DNA from: a virus
Reading direction: 5' to 3' (one strand)
Virus record (IMG/VR): IMGVR_UViG_3300010158_000053
Location: 1 to 64,000 of that record
Length of the DNA stretch: 64,000 bases
Below the pieces are notes generated by a model. It had not been told where the DNA came from and searched no databases. It saw nothing but the letters and a program-made list of their open reading frames with translations. Position numbers and translations under genes: made by a program. This document shows positions 16,904 to 26,611 of this stretch, piece by piece (position 1 is the stretch's first letter; each line of letters opens with the position of its first letter).

Positions 16904-17458
16904 TTATTTTAAAAATTCTGTTATATCTAAGTCGTATCGAAGACTATCAATTTTATGTATACCAATTAAGTATAGCACATAACTGGCAACACTACTACCT
17001 CTTCCAACACCCCAAAGGATTTTGTTCTCCCTCATTGTGTCAACTAAGTATTTACAATAGTACAAAACCTCTAACATATTATGTTGAATAAACAATTCTA
17101 ACTCTTGAGTTACCCTAGCAGTTTGCTCAGATGTAGTACATTTATCATACAGTTCGTTAATAAGATTGGGACAATATTGTTTGGGCATAAACCAACTAAG
17201 TTGATTCTCCTCATCAAACATTTCAACACTGTCAAATTTGCCGTATTTGAGAATATCTAATTGTGGTATGCGATCGGCATTGATCAATCTAGCATTATTA
17301 TACAATTCAACATTATTAACATATACGCCTTCGAGACTACTGATCTTACCTGTGTATAATGCTTCAAATGCTTCTTGTTCTGTTAATGTGATTTCACCGT
17401 ATTCATTTTTTATCACTGCGTCCGCCCTTAATAACTCGAGGTTCGAATTTAGGGCCAT
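16904..17458 (-). CDS. DnaE-like fragment, DNA polymerase III alpha relative without catalytic core
   Basis: The C-terminal part WGVGRGSSVASYVLYLIG followed by IDSLRYDL..TEFL matches the part of bacterial DNA polymerase III alpha subunits (GPGRGSAAGSLVAYLLG... IDPL..) that forms the phosphate-binding GS motif of the palm. The protein stops just before the PDFDxDF segment that holds the first two catalytic aspartates, so it cannot polymerise. It may bind nucleotides or compete with host polymerase. The ATG at 17458 overlaps the upstream gene by 56 bases; a GTG at about 17413 may be the true start. The resemblance is by eye. Confidence 0.6.
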   Translation of the reverse strand: MALNSNLELLRADAVIKNEYGEITLTEQEAFEALYTGKISSLEGVYVNNVELYNNARLINADRIPQLDILKYGKFDSVEMFDEENQLSWFMPKQYCPNLINELYDKCTTSEQTARVTQELELFIQHNMLEVLYYCKYLVDTMRENKILWGVGRGSSVASYVLYLIGIHKIDSLRYDLDITEFLK

Positions 17459-17957
17459 CGCTTAGGTCTAGATCATCCCAGGTCAAATCAATGCCTGTAC
17501 CTGTATCTAAATTATCCATATTCCACCAATTGTGATCGCCTGCTAAATCTAATCCAGTTTCTTCTGGATCTCGTATACAGTATTGTACGTGATCACCTAT
17601 TGCACTGTCAATAGTAATGAAACCAATTTCAAAATATTTGTGAGTAATAATTTGAAATTTTCTCATTAACACACTGCCTACAAAGTAGTCATATGGTTCT
17701 GTAGGAAATTGTACCAAGTTGGTATCAACATTTTGCAATGAGTCGGATAAAAAATGAGTTTGGTTTAATACAATACTGTTGTTCAGACAAGTATCAACAA
17801 ACGTTCTCAATCTTCTAAATCCCAGTGCAAGTGTTGGCGGATCGGCAGGTTCAATTCCTATACTAATATTATAATGATTGGGAATTACAATGGTGTTGGT
17901 AATTAGTGTACATATAAAACTAGTGGGCCAAACATATGGTTCTAAATCAATCAACAT
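17403..17957 (-). CDS. Hypothetical structural-type protein, 184 aa
   Basis: No family is recognised. The protein is rich in aromatic, Thr, Ile and Asp residues with a strongly acidic C-terminal third and a basic last ten residues. It lies between virion-type genes, so a structural or assembly role is possible. Confidence 0.5.
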   Translation of the reverse strand: MLIDLEPYVWPTSFICTLITNTIVIPNHYNISIGIEPADPPTLALGFRRLRTFVDTCLNNSIVLNQTHFLSDSLQNVDTNLVQFPTEPYDYFVGSVLMRKFQIITHKYFEIGFITIDSAIGDHVQYCIRDPEETGLDLAGDHNWWNMDNLDTGTGIDLTWDDLDLSDGPKFEPRVIKGGRSDKK

Positions 17958-18192
17958 TAATTAAATCGTCCAATCCACTGTCTTGATTATTTTTGTTTAG
18001 TGCTTTTAAAGAAGCCATTTGTCTTTGCTGTTGTTCAGTTTTGAATGCGTCTAAATTAAGAGCAATCTGTTGGGCAGCACTTCCTTGACCCAGACGCATT
18101 GCAATATAATATTTTTTTGTAAGTTCAAATATTTTATTCTCTAGGTCTTCAGTTTTTAATTTACTTAAATTTCCCAATAGAGGATTAAACAT
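17947..18192 (-). CDS. Conserved T4-like phage hypothetical protein, 81 aa
   Basis: The start MFNPLLGNLSKLK and the helical TKKYYIAMRLGQG core resemble a small protein common near structural genes in T4-like phages. The whole chain looks alpha-helical. It overlaps by one base the stop of the fibre gene upstream and could be a chaperone or small virion protein; this is inference. Confidence 0.6.
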   Translation of the reverse strand: MFNPLLGNLSKLKTEDLENKIFELTKKYYIAMRLGQGSAAQQIALNLDAFKTEQQQRQMASLKALNKNNQDSGLDDLINVD

Positions 18193-19220
18193 TAGACAAC
18201 TTTCATAATGTATGCAAGTGCGTAGAATGGTGGCAAGTTGGCATATGTAGTATCAGTACCAGCATTTGCTATACTAATATTAGTATTAGCAATACCAGTT
18301 TCAAACCCCCCGGGCCCAGTTGCTATGAACTGTACTGATCCACCATTTGCTGTTGGGTTAGTAGTAGCATTGCCAGCAGCATTTAGTGAGTGATTGTGTC
18401 CATTATCATTTACTCCGTGTGTATGAATTGGTAATGAACTAGCAGCACTACCGCCAGTACTTAACGGGGTAGACGTTACATTAGATGTTGGAACCCCATT
18501 GTAATCAGCATTGGCGCCAATAACAAACATATTTGTTAAATTTGGAGTACCATTAGTGCCATCGCATAATGCCCATCCATTTGGAATAGTTGCAATTGTG
18601 CCATACCACAAGGTAATCATACCATATGGTAATGCAGTTTCGATTGCTGAAGCAACTTGTTTAGGGTTAACTGCTATATAGTCAGTTGGAAACAATGGGT
18701 TGGTAAAAAACCCCTCATAAATTCCCTGTGTAATATTTTGGTCGGCATATACAACAGAATTGACTGCGTCAACTTGTACAACATTAAATGTTAAAGTAGA
18801 TTGGGCGCCAGTTAATGTAAATGTGCCACCCACTTGAATATTTTGAACGTGCCCGTTAACTGTAAGTTTTTCACCAGTAGTATTAGCAATAACACTTGCA
18901 GTTAATACATTTGGAAATACCGCAATTTTTCCAGACATTCCATCGGCACTGACCAATAGTGTATTGTCGCTACCGGTTGTAATAACAGCAGTTCCACCAA
19001 TATTCAAAGATGTATTTGCAGTAATATAAGTACCAGTTACGTTTGGAGCGTTAACATCCAAAGTAACATCGGCTAAAGTTCCAATATAACTGTTCATTGC
19101 ACCCAATGCAACTTGAATGTTATTAAAATTATTTCTAAAACCCTGTGTGTTATTATCTACCCCAGGTACAGGGAAGTTTGGGTCTATGTTTGCAATAAAG
19201 GTGCTGGCTGTGCTTGACAC
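18192..19220 (-). CDS. Tail fibre protein with tail-collar domain
   Basis: The first two thirds are a repetitive Asn/Thr/Val-rich beta region. The C-terminal third begins with GMITLWYGTIATIPNGWALCDG, the phage tail-collar domain found in short tail fibres and related adhesins, and ends in a His/Asn-rich region with HTHGVNDNGHNH, likely metal-binding as in T4 gp12. The start is GTG at 19220 with GGAG eight bases upstream. It should contact the host surface. Confidence 0.88.
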   Translation of the reverse strand: MSSTASTFIANIDPNFPVPGVDNNTQGFRNNFNNIQVALGAMNSYIGTLADVTLDVNAPNVTGTYITANTSLNIGGTAVITTGSDNTLLVSADGMSGKIAVFPNVLTASVIANTTGEKLTVNGHVQNIQVGGTFTLTGAQSTLTFNVVQVDAVNSVVYADQNITQGIYEGFFTNPLFPTDYIAVNPKQVASAIETALPYGMITLWYGTIATIPNGWALCDGTNGTPNLTNMFVIGANADYNGVPTSNVTSTPLSTGGSAASSLPIHTHGVNDNGHNHSLNAAGNATTNPTANGGSVQFIATGPGGFETGIANTNISIANAGTDTTYANLPPFYALAYIMKVV

Positions 19221-19241
19221 TGATTAATCTCCAATTTGTAT

Positions 19242-19249
19242 TATTTATG
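19242..19249 (-). promoter_or_regulatory. Late-promoter-like CATAAATA
   Basis: Minus-strand CATAAATA lies about 22 bases before the GTG start at 19220 and overlaps the stop region of the collagen-like fibre gene. It matches the T4 late octamer at seven of eight positions. Confidence 0.5.
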
Positions 19250-22001
19250 GTTGTATATTTGAACCAATATTTTTCTTAATTTCGTCTACTTCAGCTTTTA
19301 ATTCTTTAATAGATTCAATCAATAGTCCTATCATATTACCGTAAGCAACAGTCAACGTTCCAGTTTCGTCATCAAGTTTAACAACAGCTTCTGGTAAAAC
19401 TTTTTCTACATCCTGCGCAATTACACCAGTTTGTCTTATTCCACTGTCTATTCTGGTATAAGTTACTCCTCGTAGTTCACAAAGTTTAGACAATGCGTCT
19501 GTAATAACCTGAATATTATCTTTTAATCTAGCATCAGAATACGCAGTGACATTACCAGAAGAAGTAATGTCCCCGCCGACGCTCAATCCAGCAGTATGTA
19601 ATATATAGGTGGAGCCATCATAGTACAAATATCTATCTTGAGCTGAATTAAGATAGATAACGCCCGTAGTTCCGCCACTGCGGTATGCGGTAATATCCCC
19701 TTGAACAGTTAAATTGCCATATAATGACATATTAGCACCGTCCGTAGAAGCAAATCCAGCAACACTACCGGCGGAATTATATAACACTTGTCCGTTTGTT
19801 CCACCAATTGGACCTGCACCGCCGCCAGCGCCCTGAAAGCCTTGACGACCCTGAGCACCTTGACGACCTTGAGCACCTTGGACACCTTGAGCACCTGCCG
19901 TTCCTTGTACACCTTGTGAGCCTACGCCGTTAACTCCTTGAATGCCTTGGTATCCTTGAGCACCCTGTGTTCCTTGAACACCTTGAGAACCTGCCGTTCC
20001 TTGTAATCCCTGAGCACCCACTGCTCCTTGATAGCCTTGAACACCAAGGGCGCCTTGATATCCTTGTGCTCCTTGAAGTCCCTGAGTACCAATTGCCCCT
20101 TGTATACCCTGTGTTCCTTGAACGCCTTGACTTCCTTGATATCCCTGACTTCCTTGATATCCTTGGTTTCCTTGGAAACCAACAGTTCCTTGACTACCAG
20201 TAAAACCTTGACTTCCTTGATATCCCTGACTTCCTTGATATCCTTGAGGTCCTTGGAATCCAATAGTTCCTTGACTACCAGTAAAACCTTGACTTCCTTG
20301 AGCACCCACCGTACCTTGGAATCCCTGTGCTCCTTGCACTCCCCTGGAACCCTGTGTCCCGTCTAACCCTTGATATCCCTGGGCACCTTGGGCACCTTGG
20401 AATCCTTGTGGTCCTTGAAACCCTTGAGCACCCTGACTTCCTTGATATCCAACTGATCCTTGAGCTCCCGTACTGCCCTGTTTTCCCTGTGCTCCTTGAG
20501 CACCTTGATAACCCTGACTTCCTTGATAACCCTGACTTCCTTGATATCCTTGAGGTCCTTGGAAACCAGCAGGTCCTTGCGGACCATTTTGATAAGGTCC
20601 TAACGGTCCTTGAAACCCTTGGGCACCCTGTATGCCTTGGGCACCCTGTATGCCTTGGTCGCCCTGAATACCTTGACTTCCTTGGATTCCTTGACTTCCT
20701 TGAAAACCTGCGCCGCCTTGGATACCTTGTGGTCCCTGTGCACCACGGGTGCCTTGAACACCCTGTGTTCCTTGAAAGCCTTGAGAACCTTGTGTTCCTT
20801 GAATACCTTGTGCTCCTTGGAATCCCCTAGAACCTTGTGTTCCTTGAACGCCTTGACTTCCCTGTGCTCCTTGTAATCCCTGTGCACCTTGTGCTCCTTG
20901 AAATCCCTGTGCTCCTTGTAATCCCTGTGCACCTTGTGCTCCTTGAAATCCCTGTGCACCTTGAGCGCCTGTTGAACCCTGTGTTCCTTGAAATCCCTGT
21001 GATCCTTGACGGCCGGCAGGACCTTGAGGGCCGCTTTGATAAGGCCCCAAAGGTCCTTGAGCGCCACTAACACCTTGTGCGCCTCGAGATCCCTGAATGC
21101 CCTGACTTCCTTGTGCGCCTATTACGCCCTGAAGTCCCTGAGCACCAATTGCTCCTTGTATACCTTGTGCCCCTTGAACGCCTTGATATCCTTGATATCC
21201 CTGGGCTCCTTGTATACCTTGGGCTCCTTGTGCTCCTTGAACACCGTCTGATCCTCGATATCCTTGAACACCTTGAATTCCTTGAACACCCTGCACACCT
21301 TGAGAACCACGTGCACCAGGAGATCCGGTGATAGCAAATACCCATAACCCGCCAACATCTGGATACGGCCCTCCATTGCCACCTATAATAGAAACATCTA
21401 ATATTAAAATATTTCCACTAAAAGATGTGATTATACCTTCTAAATAATTTGTTGGTACTGTACTATAAAATGCTCTTACATATTGCCCTACTGTAAATGC
21501 AGTATTTGATGAACTTAGGTTAGTTACAAATGTTTTTTGACTTAGACTAATTAAATTTGGAGTATTTGATGTTAATCCTGCATAACCTAAACCAAGAGAA
21601 CCTTGGGAACCTTGAACTCCGTGATCTCCCTGAACGCCCTGATTTCCAATAGCGCCCTGACGACCTTGACTTCCCTGTGATCCTGCACCTCCTTGAATAC
21701 CTTGACTTCCTTGTGCTCCTTGAACACCCTGATTTCCTTGTATACCTAGTGATCCTTGCGATCCTGGTGTTCCTTGAACGCCTTGATATCCCTGACTACC
21801 CTGGGTTCCCTGTACACCTTGATATCCTTGTGATCCTTGACTTCCTTGTGGACCAACTTGTGTGTATCCTAAAATTAATTCTTGTGCTTGAGGCACTGTA
21901 ATATAAAGATCGGTCCCTGAATCTTGTACAACAAAGTAAGTTGTGCCAGAATTAGCAAAGGTTAAATGCGGCAGGGATATAAGATTTGGGCGAGTGGTCA
22001 T
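19245..22001 (-). CDS. Collagen-like tail fibre with C-terminal S74 intramolecular chaperone
   Basis: After about 50 residues of head domain the protein is dominated by Gly-X-Gln triplets (GAQGFQG, GYQGSQG and similar), interrupted by a globular insert near residues 150-225. Gln rather than hydroxyproline fills the third position, as expected for a bacterial or phage triple helix. Near the C-terminus SDARLKDNI starts a Peptidase_S74 chaperone domain (about residue 825 to the end), which trimerises and usually cuts itself off before that Ser. The last 30 residues form a coiled coil. A late-promoter-like motif precedes it. It is presumably a receptor-binding fibre. Confidence 0.93.
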   Translation of the reverse strand: MTTRPNLISLPHLTFANSGTTYFVVQDSGTDLYITVPQAQELILGYTQVGPQGSQGSQGYQGVQGTQGSQGYQGVQGTPGSQGSLGIQGNQGVQGAQGSQGIQGGAGSQGSQGRQGAIGNQGVQGDHGVQGSQGSLGLGYAGLTSNTPNLISLSQKTFVTNLSSSNTAFTVGQYVRAFYSTVPTNYLEGIITSFSGNILILDVSIIGGNGGPYPDVGGLWVFAITGSPGARGSQGVQGVQGIQGVQGYRGSDGVQGAQGAQGIQGAQGYQGYQGVQGAQGIQGAIGAQGLQGVIGAQGSQGIQGSRGAQGVSGAQGPLGPYQSGPQGPAGRQGSQGFQGTQGSTGAQGAQGFQGAQGAQGLQGAQGFQGAQGAQGLQGAQGSQGVQGTQGSRGFQGAQGIQGTQGSQGFQGTQGVQGTRGAQGPQGIQGGAGFQGSQGIQGSQGIQGDQGIQGAQGIQGAQGFQGPLGPYQNGPQGPAGFQGPQGYQGSQGYQGSQGYQGAQGAQGKQGSTGAQGSVGYQGSQGAQGFQGPQGFQGAQGAQGYQGLDGTQGSRGVQGAQGFQGTVGAQGSQGFTGSQGTIGFQGPQGYQGSQGYQGSQGFTGSQGTVGFQGNQGYQGSQGYQGSQGVQGTQGIQGAIGTQGLQGAQGYQGALGVQGYQGAVGAQGLQGTAGSQGVQGTQGAQGYQGIQGVNGVGSQGVQGTAGAQGVQGAQGRQGAQGRQGFQGAGGGAGPIGGTNGQVLYNSAGSVAGFASTDGANMSLYGNLTVQGDITAYRSGGTTGVIYLNSAQDRYLYYDGSTYILHTAGLSVGGDITSSGNVTAYSDARLKDNIQVITDALSKLCELRGVTYTRIDSGIRQTGVIAQDVEKVLPEAVVKLDDETGTLTVAYGNMIGLLIESIKELKAEVDEIKKNIGSNIQP
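19800..21850 (-). repeat. Coding tandem repeats for collagen-like triplets
   Basis: Hundreds of bases of degenerate nine-base units coding for Gly-X-Gln fill this part of the fibre gene. They produce long open frames in other frames on both strands, which are artefacts. Such repeats are prone to length change by slippage. Confidence 0.9.
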
Positions 22002-22031
22002 AAATTGGGTAACCTAATTAATTTTGATATT

Positions 22032-22040
22032 GTATTTATT
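22032..22040 (-). promoter_or_regulatory. Late-promoter-like AATAAATAC
   Basis: Minus-strand AATAAATAC lies about 30 bases before the start of the collagen-like fibre gene at 22001, the same nonamer as at 3124 and 48286. Confidence 0.45.
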
Positions 22041-22057
22041 AAATTTTAAAAACTAGG

Positions 22058-25000
22058 TTAAATTGTTTTCCTTGGAAATATTAAGGATACTGGTTCTATA
22101 GTTTTGGTAGCTAATGTACTTTCTATCGTAATACGATCTATATAAAACTCAAAATGGTTAAAATCAAAAGTTTTAAGTTTATTAACAATCCTAAAACCTT
22201 TTCCAGGCAATGCATAACATAGTACCACAATATTTAACCATCCTAAGCCAAGGGCAGTTGCAGTTTTTACAAACAGTGGTGCAACTTCGGGGTTTACAGT
22301 AGCAACTGATTCCAAATTTTTCCTCATATTTTGAATACTACTAGGATATAATGATGGCTTAGGGGCGCTGGGGAACCACGGGCCAATATTGGCACCACCG
22401 CCGCCATCTGGAAAGGTAACCGTAACACCACTATTAGTTGACGTGGTAGCAACCAATGGCAGTGGTTTTATTTCAGAACTAATATTATCTAATGAATCCA
22501 CTATTTCAACATATACTAAATCATAAATTGGGTTTCCTGCATTGTCTAAGGTAGTAAGTGATTTAATATTTCCATAGTTAAATGATCTATTATAAAAATT
22601 ACGTTCTAATGCAGGTGCATAACTTGCAGCACTTATAAATTTTTGTATGCCATATTCTAAATACATTTTAAGATCTTTCTGCACCCCAAAATTGGGGTCA
22701 TTAGCTCGATACAATAACTTGGGTGGAAACATATCGGTATTTGTAATAAAATTATTGTATTCGTTTCGTTTTTCAATACTTAGTAATGGTTTTACATATA
22801 TGTTTGTATAGGGCGTAGCTGCGTCTATTACGGTTAGTTTGAATGTGCGCAGATTTAATTCAAAAGGAAAATTAATAGTATCAGGTTTAACTGAATTGAA
22901 CCCGTATGGTGCTGGACTAGCAATAATAGTAGCAGTATATACTCCGCTGGAAATAGGAGTACCAATTATATTTCCATCAGGGTATAGGGTTAATCCGTCG
23001 GGTAATTTACCAGAATCAATCCCATATTGTAATGGATATATATTTGAAGTTTGTGTACTTTCTACTTTTAATGTACTGGGCGTTCCATTTATAATTGTTC
23101 CCAAATCTTCGGGTGTGATCCAATTTATTTTATCAAAATCTTTATGTACTATTGTCAATGTAAATGTATTTTTGGCAATAGTGCTTACCCCAGTGCGTGA
23201 ATTTTTTTTGGTTGCAATTATACTTACGGGATAAGTTACCAAATAATCAGTTTGTGTGGAAACATATCCATACAAAAAACCTGTACTGGAATCTAAATTC
23301 AACCCAGATGGTAGGACAGTATTTGTACCAGTAGTATAAGTTATAGGACCAAGTATTGGGTATGGATCATATGCAGTTACTGGAATATATTGATTTTCTC
23401 GATCGCTAAAAACGCCTAAAAACGATGGATTTGCAAATATAGGAGTAATAATTTGATTTAAATTGCTATATACATTCTGCACTTGCATAATAAATGTTTG
23501 AGTACTGGAATAATTGTTGTTACTAGCTGTTACTGAAAATGTATATCTATCAAGTGTACCTGGGTTAGTGTCAGTTGACAAATATCCAGATAAAACGCCA
23601 TTTGATGATATAGTTAATCCTCTAGGTAACGTATTATAATTAGATGATAATTTATAAGTAATTGGATAATTTGTAGGGGCAATTGTAGGTGGGGTAGCAA
23701 TTAATGGAATATTAACATATTCTTGATCAATAAAAATATTATTGTCAACTGTTCTTAATTCAAATGGATTAGTCCCATATGACCAAATTGGGGCACTTAC
23801 AGCATTAACATCAATAATAAACGTACTATCTATTATTGTTTGTAAAATAGATGCTCTAACTACAAATTTATGTCTTTCTAAATTAATTACTGGTGTTGGC
23901 GTTCCAGAAATATATCCATTTGATTGAAATGTAAGACCTGGCGGCAATGTACCTGCTAATAATTTATATGTGGCATTGATGTCCGAGGCCTCCACTATAG
24001 TACTGGTGAATACCCCACTAGTTGCGGTAGTTAAGAGACCCGGATTTGTAAACCATTGAAATTTGTTGGTATGTGCAGATGCGTAAATTGATAGGGTATA
24101 ATTGTTGTATACTGTAAAATGATTGGGGGAATTACTGTCTGTAATTGCAATAGTAAACTGATATAAACCTGCCCTAGTTGGAATACCACTTATAACATTT
24201 GAATTTAATGTAATTCCTGGGGGTAACGATCCTTTGATTACTGCTGTACTGTATGGGGCCAACCCTCCAGATGCAGATAAGGTTATTGGCGGATATGATG
24301 TATTAACTACTCCCTTTGTTAATTCTCCTGAGCTTGGTAATGCAACAATTACAGGAACTGCAACATTTAAAAATACTGTAGAGCTGTTTGAATGTCCGGA
24401 AACATTTGATACATAATATTTAAAACTATCAAAACCTTGATATTGAGGATCTGGCACATAAGATATGTTTGTACCAAAAATATTTACTGTACCGTGTGAC
24501 GGGGAGACACTGATACCAATGTTTGTATAAATTCCATCTACAATTAAATTAATTGGAGTATTGAAGGAATTAAATGCAACAGTTTGACTTGAAATGGATG
24601 TAGTTGGAATTCCAGGAAGCACTGTTATTAATATTGTGCTAATATTTGAAGTTCCATAAGAATTAGATGCAGTAAATTGTAGATAGTCTGCCCCGTAATA
24701 ACTATACCGCGGTGTATATACTAATTCTTGGCCTAAAATTGTAGCAATGCCGTAGTTGGGCGCAGACACAATATTAAACGATGTTGGATTATTGATAGAT
24801 CTTAATTGTATAATATTGTTACTTGAATTTGATAATACCGTTACTTCTGAAGTTAATGTAACTGGGACTTCTGGTGTAGGGGATACTACACGTATTAATA
24901 TGTTACTAAAAGATGAATTTCCTGCTGGACTAACTGCCGAATAAGTAAAATTATCAAAACCTGAAAAATTTAAGTCTGGAGTATAGTAAAGATGTTTGCC

Positions 25001-26299
25001 TAATGAAACTGATATTGTACCGTTTGAAGGATTGGTTGTAGAAATAGATGTATATACACCAGTAATATTAGTAGTGATTAAATTATTAGTAGAGTTAATT
25101 AATACAGTTTGGTCTACGGGATAAGATATTGGTGGGGTTAAACTATCTAGTAAACTTGTACCAATGGGAGGACCTAACCCGGTGACGGCGTCCCAACCTG
25201 CTGTACCAGCATATCCACTAGTAATTTGATCGTTGTTTGTTCCTACAGTAATATCAAAGAACGATCCAGTACTAGCATAGAATATCGCATTATATTCAGC
25301 ACTGGATCGCTGTATTCCTGTTAATTTTTGCATACGGGCAAGTATACCTGCAACTGTGGGGCTTGCTAAACTAGTCCCCCCGTATCCTGTCACACTGCCA
25401 TTAAAATACAAAGAATATGCATTCATTGGTGCAGAAATATCTGGCACACCACGCATTGATAAAACGGTTGGATTGCCAGTTACGCCGTTAATAATAGGTG
25501 TATAATATAATCCAGCTTGCCAACTAGGTCGTGAAAATAATGCACTAACACCACCACCACCGCCCCAGCCGTTACCAAAACTGGGATCTCTATTATCATC
25601 TGTTTCATTTGCTCGAGTATTATCTGGATTCAAATATAAATGTGTGCCGCCAATGGATATTGCGTTAGGGCTTGAAGCTGGATACATCGTCTCTAATGTT
25701 GGATATCCATCAAGTGTTGATCCCCAATCGCCAGAAGCTACACATACTGCAATTTTATTTTCAGCCGCCGTGGCAAGTGTAGATTCTAAAAACGTAGCAT
25801 CAGTTGTACACCAGCTAATAGTAAGTATGTGATTTCCGTCGCTGATTGCACGGGCAACTACATTTCGCCACCCAATGTAGCTATTCTGTCCTATATAAAT
25901 TGTAATATCAGCAGCTGGCACCATGGTAGCCACGCAAAAGATATCTACGGTATTTTCTCCGCTGTAATTTATATTACTATAAAAATTTCCACTACTGCCA
26001 TCTACTAACACCTGTTTAATGGTTGGAGCAACAACTGTTGAATTAATAAGTCCAGCAGTTCGTAAATCTGCAAATGATTTATTAAGATCACTTTGTAGGA
26101 AGCCGCCCCCTAAGCTAATAATGGCAACTTTGATTCCTGCACCATCACTTGCAGGTATCCCATAGGCAGTAGCAATCTGTGGCGGGGTCACTGTTCCTGC
26201 AGATGGTATTGCTGTGGGCATCAATCCCGTTGCATTATCTACTAGGTCTATTTTTTTTAATGAAGACGGTACGGCCTTAGTTGTTTCTGAATTAGACAT
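22058..26299 (-). CDS. Tail fibre/adhesin with N-terminal sedolisin (S53) peptidase
   Basis: Residues about 40-390 match the sedolisin serine-carboxyl peptidase family: E115 and D119 in GENTVD (E-x3-D), the oxyanion-hole Asp191 in SGDWGS, the nucleophile Ser310 in GYGGTSLASP, and a calcium-site-like WDAVTGLG segment near 368. The usual large propeptide is missing; only about 40 residues precede the domain. The remaining roughly 1000 residues are repeated Ig/cadherin-like modules, including He_PIG-type stretches such as LPPGITLNSNVISGIP. The enzyme could digest surface proteins or its own fibre. It lies beside two other fibre genes. The peptidase call is strong; virion location is inferred. 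Confidence 0.85.
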   Translation of the reverse strand: MSNSETTKAVPSSLKKIDLVDNATGLMPTAIPSAGTVTPPQIATAYGIPASDGAGIKVAIISLGGGFLQSDLNKSFADLRTAGLINSTVVAPTIKQVLVDGSSGNFYSNINYSGENTVDIFCVATMVPAADITIYIGQNSYIGWRNVVARAISDGNHILTISWCTTDATFLESTLATAAENKIAVCVASGDWGSTLDGYPTLETMYPASSPNAISIGGTHLYLNPDNTRANETDDNRDPSFGNGWGGGGGVSALFSRPSWQAGLYYTPIINGVTGNPTVLSMRGVPDISAPMNAYSLYFNGSVTGYGGTSLASPTVAGILARMQKLTGIQRSSAEYNAIFYASTGSFFDITVGTNNDQITSGYAGTAGWDAVTGLGPPIGTSLLDSLTPPISYPVDQTVLINSTNNLITTNITGVYTSISTTNPSNGTISVSLGKHLYYTPDLNFSGFDNFTYSAVSPAGNSSFSNILIRVVSPTPEVPVTLTSEVTVLSNSSNNIIQLRSINNPTSFNIVSAPNYGIATILGQELVYTPRYSYYGADYLQFTASNSYGTSNISTILITVLPGIPTTSISSQTVAFNSFNTPINLIVDGIYTNIGISVSPSHGTVNIFGTNISYVPDPQYQGFDSFKYYVSNVSGHSNSSTVFLNVAVPVIVALPSSGELTKGVVNTSYPPITLSASGGLAPYSTAVIKGSLPPGITLNSNVISGIPTRAGLYQFTIAITDSNSPNHFTVYNNYTLSIYASAHTNKFQWFTNPGLLTTATSGVFTSTIVEASDINATYKLLAGTLPPGLTFQSNGYISGTPTPVINLERHKFVVRASILQTIIDSTFIIDVNAVSAPIWSYGTNPFELRTVDNNIFIDQEYVNIPLIATPPTIAPTNYPITYKLSSNYNTLPRGLTISSNGVLSGYLSTDTNPGTLDRYTFSVTASNNNYSSTQTFIMQVQNVYSNLNQIITPIFANPSFLGVFSDRENQYIPVTAYDPYPILGPITYTTGTNTVLPSGLNLDSSTGFLYGYVSTQTDYLVTYPVSIIATKKNSRTGVSTIAKNTFTLTIVHKDFDKINWITPEDLGTIINGTPSTLKVESTQTSNIYPLQYGIDSGKLPDGLTLYPDGNIIGTPISSGVYTATIIASPAPYGFNSVKPDTINFPFELNLRTFKLTVIDAATPYTNIYVKPLLSIEKRNEYNNFITNTDMFPPKLLYRANDPNFGVQKDLKMYLEYGIQKFISAASYAPALERNFYNRSFNYGNIKSLTTLDNAGNPIYDLVYVEIVDSLDNISSEIKPLPLVATTSTNSGVTVTFPDGGGGANIGPWFPSAPKPSLYPSSIQNMRKNLESVATVNPEVAPLFVKTATALGLGWLNIVVLCYALPGKGFRIVNKLKTFDFNHFEFYIDRITIESTLATKTIEPVSLIFPRKTI

Positions 26300-26354
26300 T
26301 TTTCAAATGGTGTTCCATAGGTATAGATGTATTTACCTAAAGAACTTACTGAAT

Positions 26355-26579
26355 TTAATGTAGAGTTTTGTTTTCTAATTCATGTATATTATCTATGCCA
26401 AATATACTTAAAATCATTAATACTTCTTCTGGGGGGTCTTCCATCAAATGTTCGGGAATCATAAAACTTTTTAATTCCCCATCTGGTCCCAATACAAATC
26501 CAAAATCATCAGGACCGTAATCATTTTCCTCATCGTATTCTTCAATTGTTACGACGGCTTCGACATTGTTGTTGGACAT
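26355..26579 (-). CDS. Hypothetical acidic protein, 74 aa
   Basis: A strongly acidic small protein (EEYDEENDYGPDDFG) of unknown function, with a Shine-Dalgarno-like AGGA before the ATG at 26579. It lies between the sedolisin fibre and superoxide dismutase genes. Confidence 0.55.
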   Translation of the reverse strand: MSNNNVEAVVTIEEYDEENDYGPDDFGFVLGPDGELKSFMIPEHLMEDPPEEVLMILSIFGIDNIHELENKTLH

Positions 26580-26611
26580 ACATCCTCCATTTATGATGTT
26601 AATTTGTATCT

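Noticed and set aside
19800-21850. CRISPR array or tandem DNA repeat element
   Set aside because: Units have no constant repeat plus unique spacer structure and are explained by Gly-X-Gln coding.
19709-21901. Many long ORFs on both strands in other frames
   Set aside because: They are shadows of the nine-base coding repeats of the collagen-like fibre; their Leu/Val/Lys monotony has no protein-like design.
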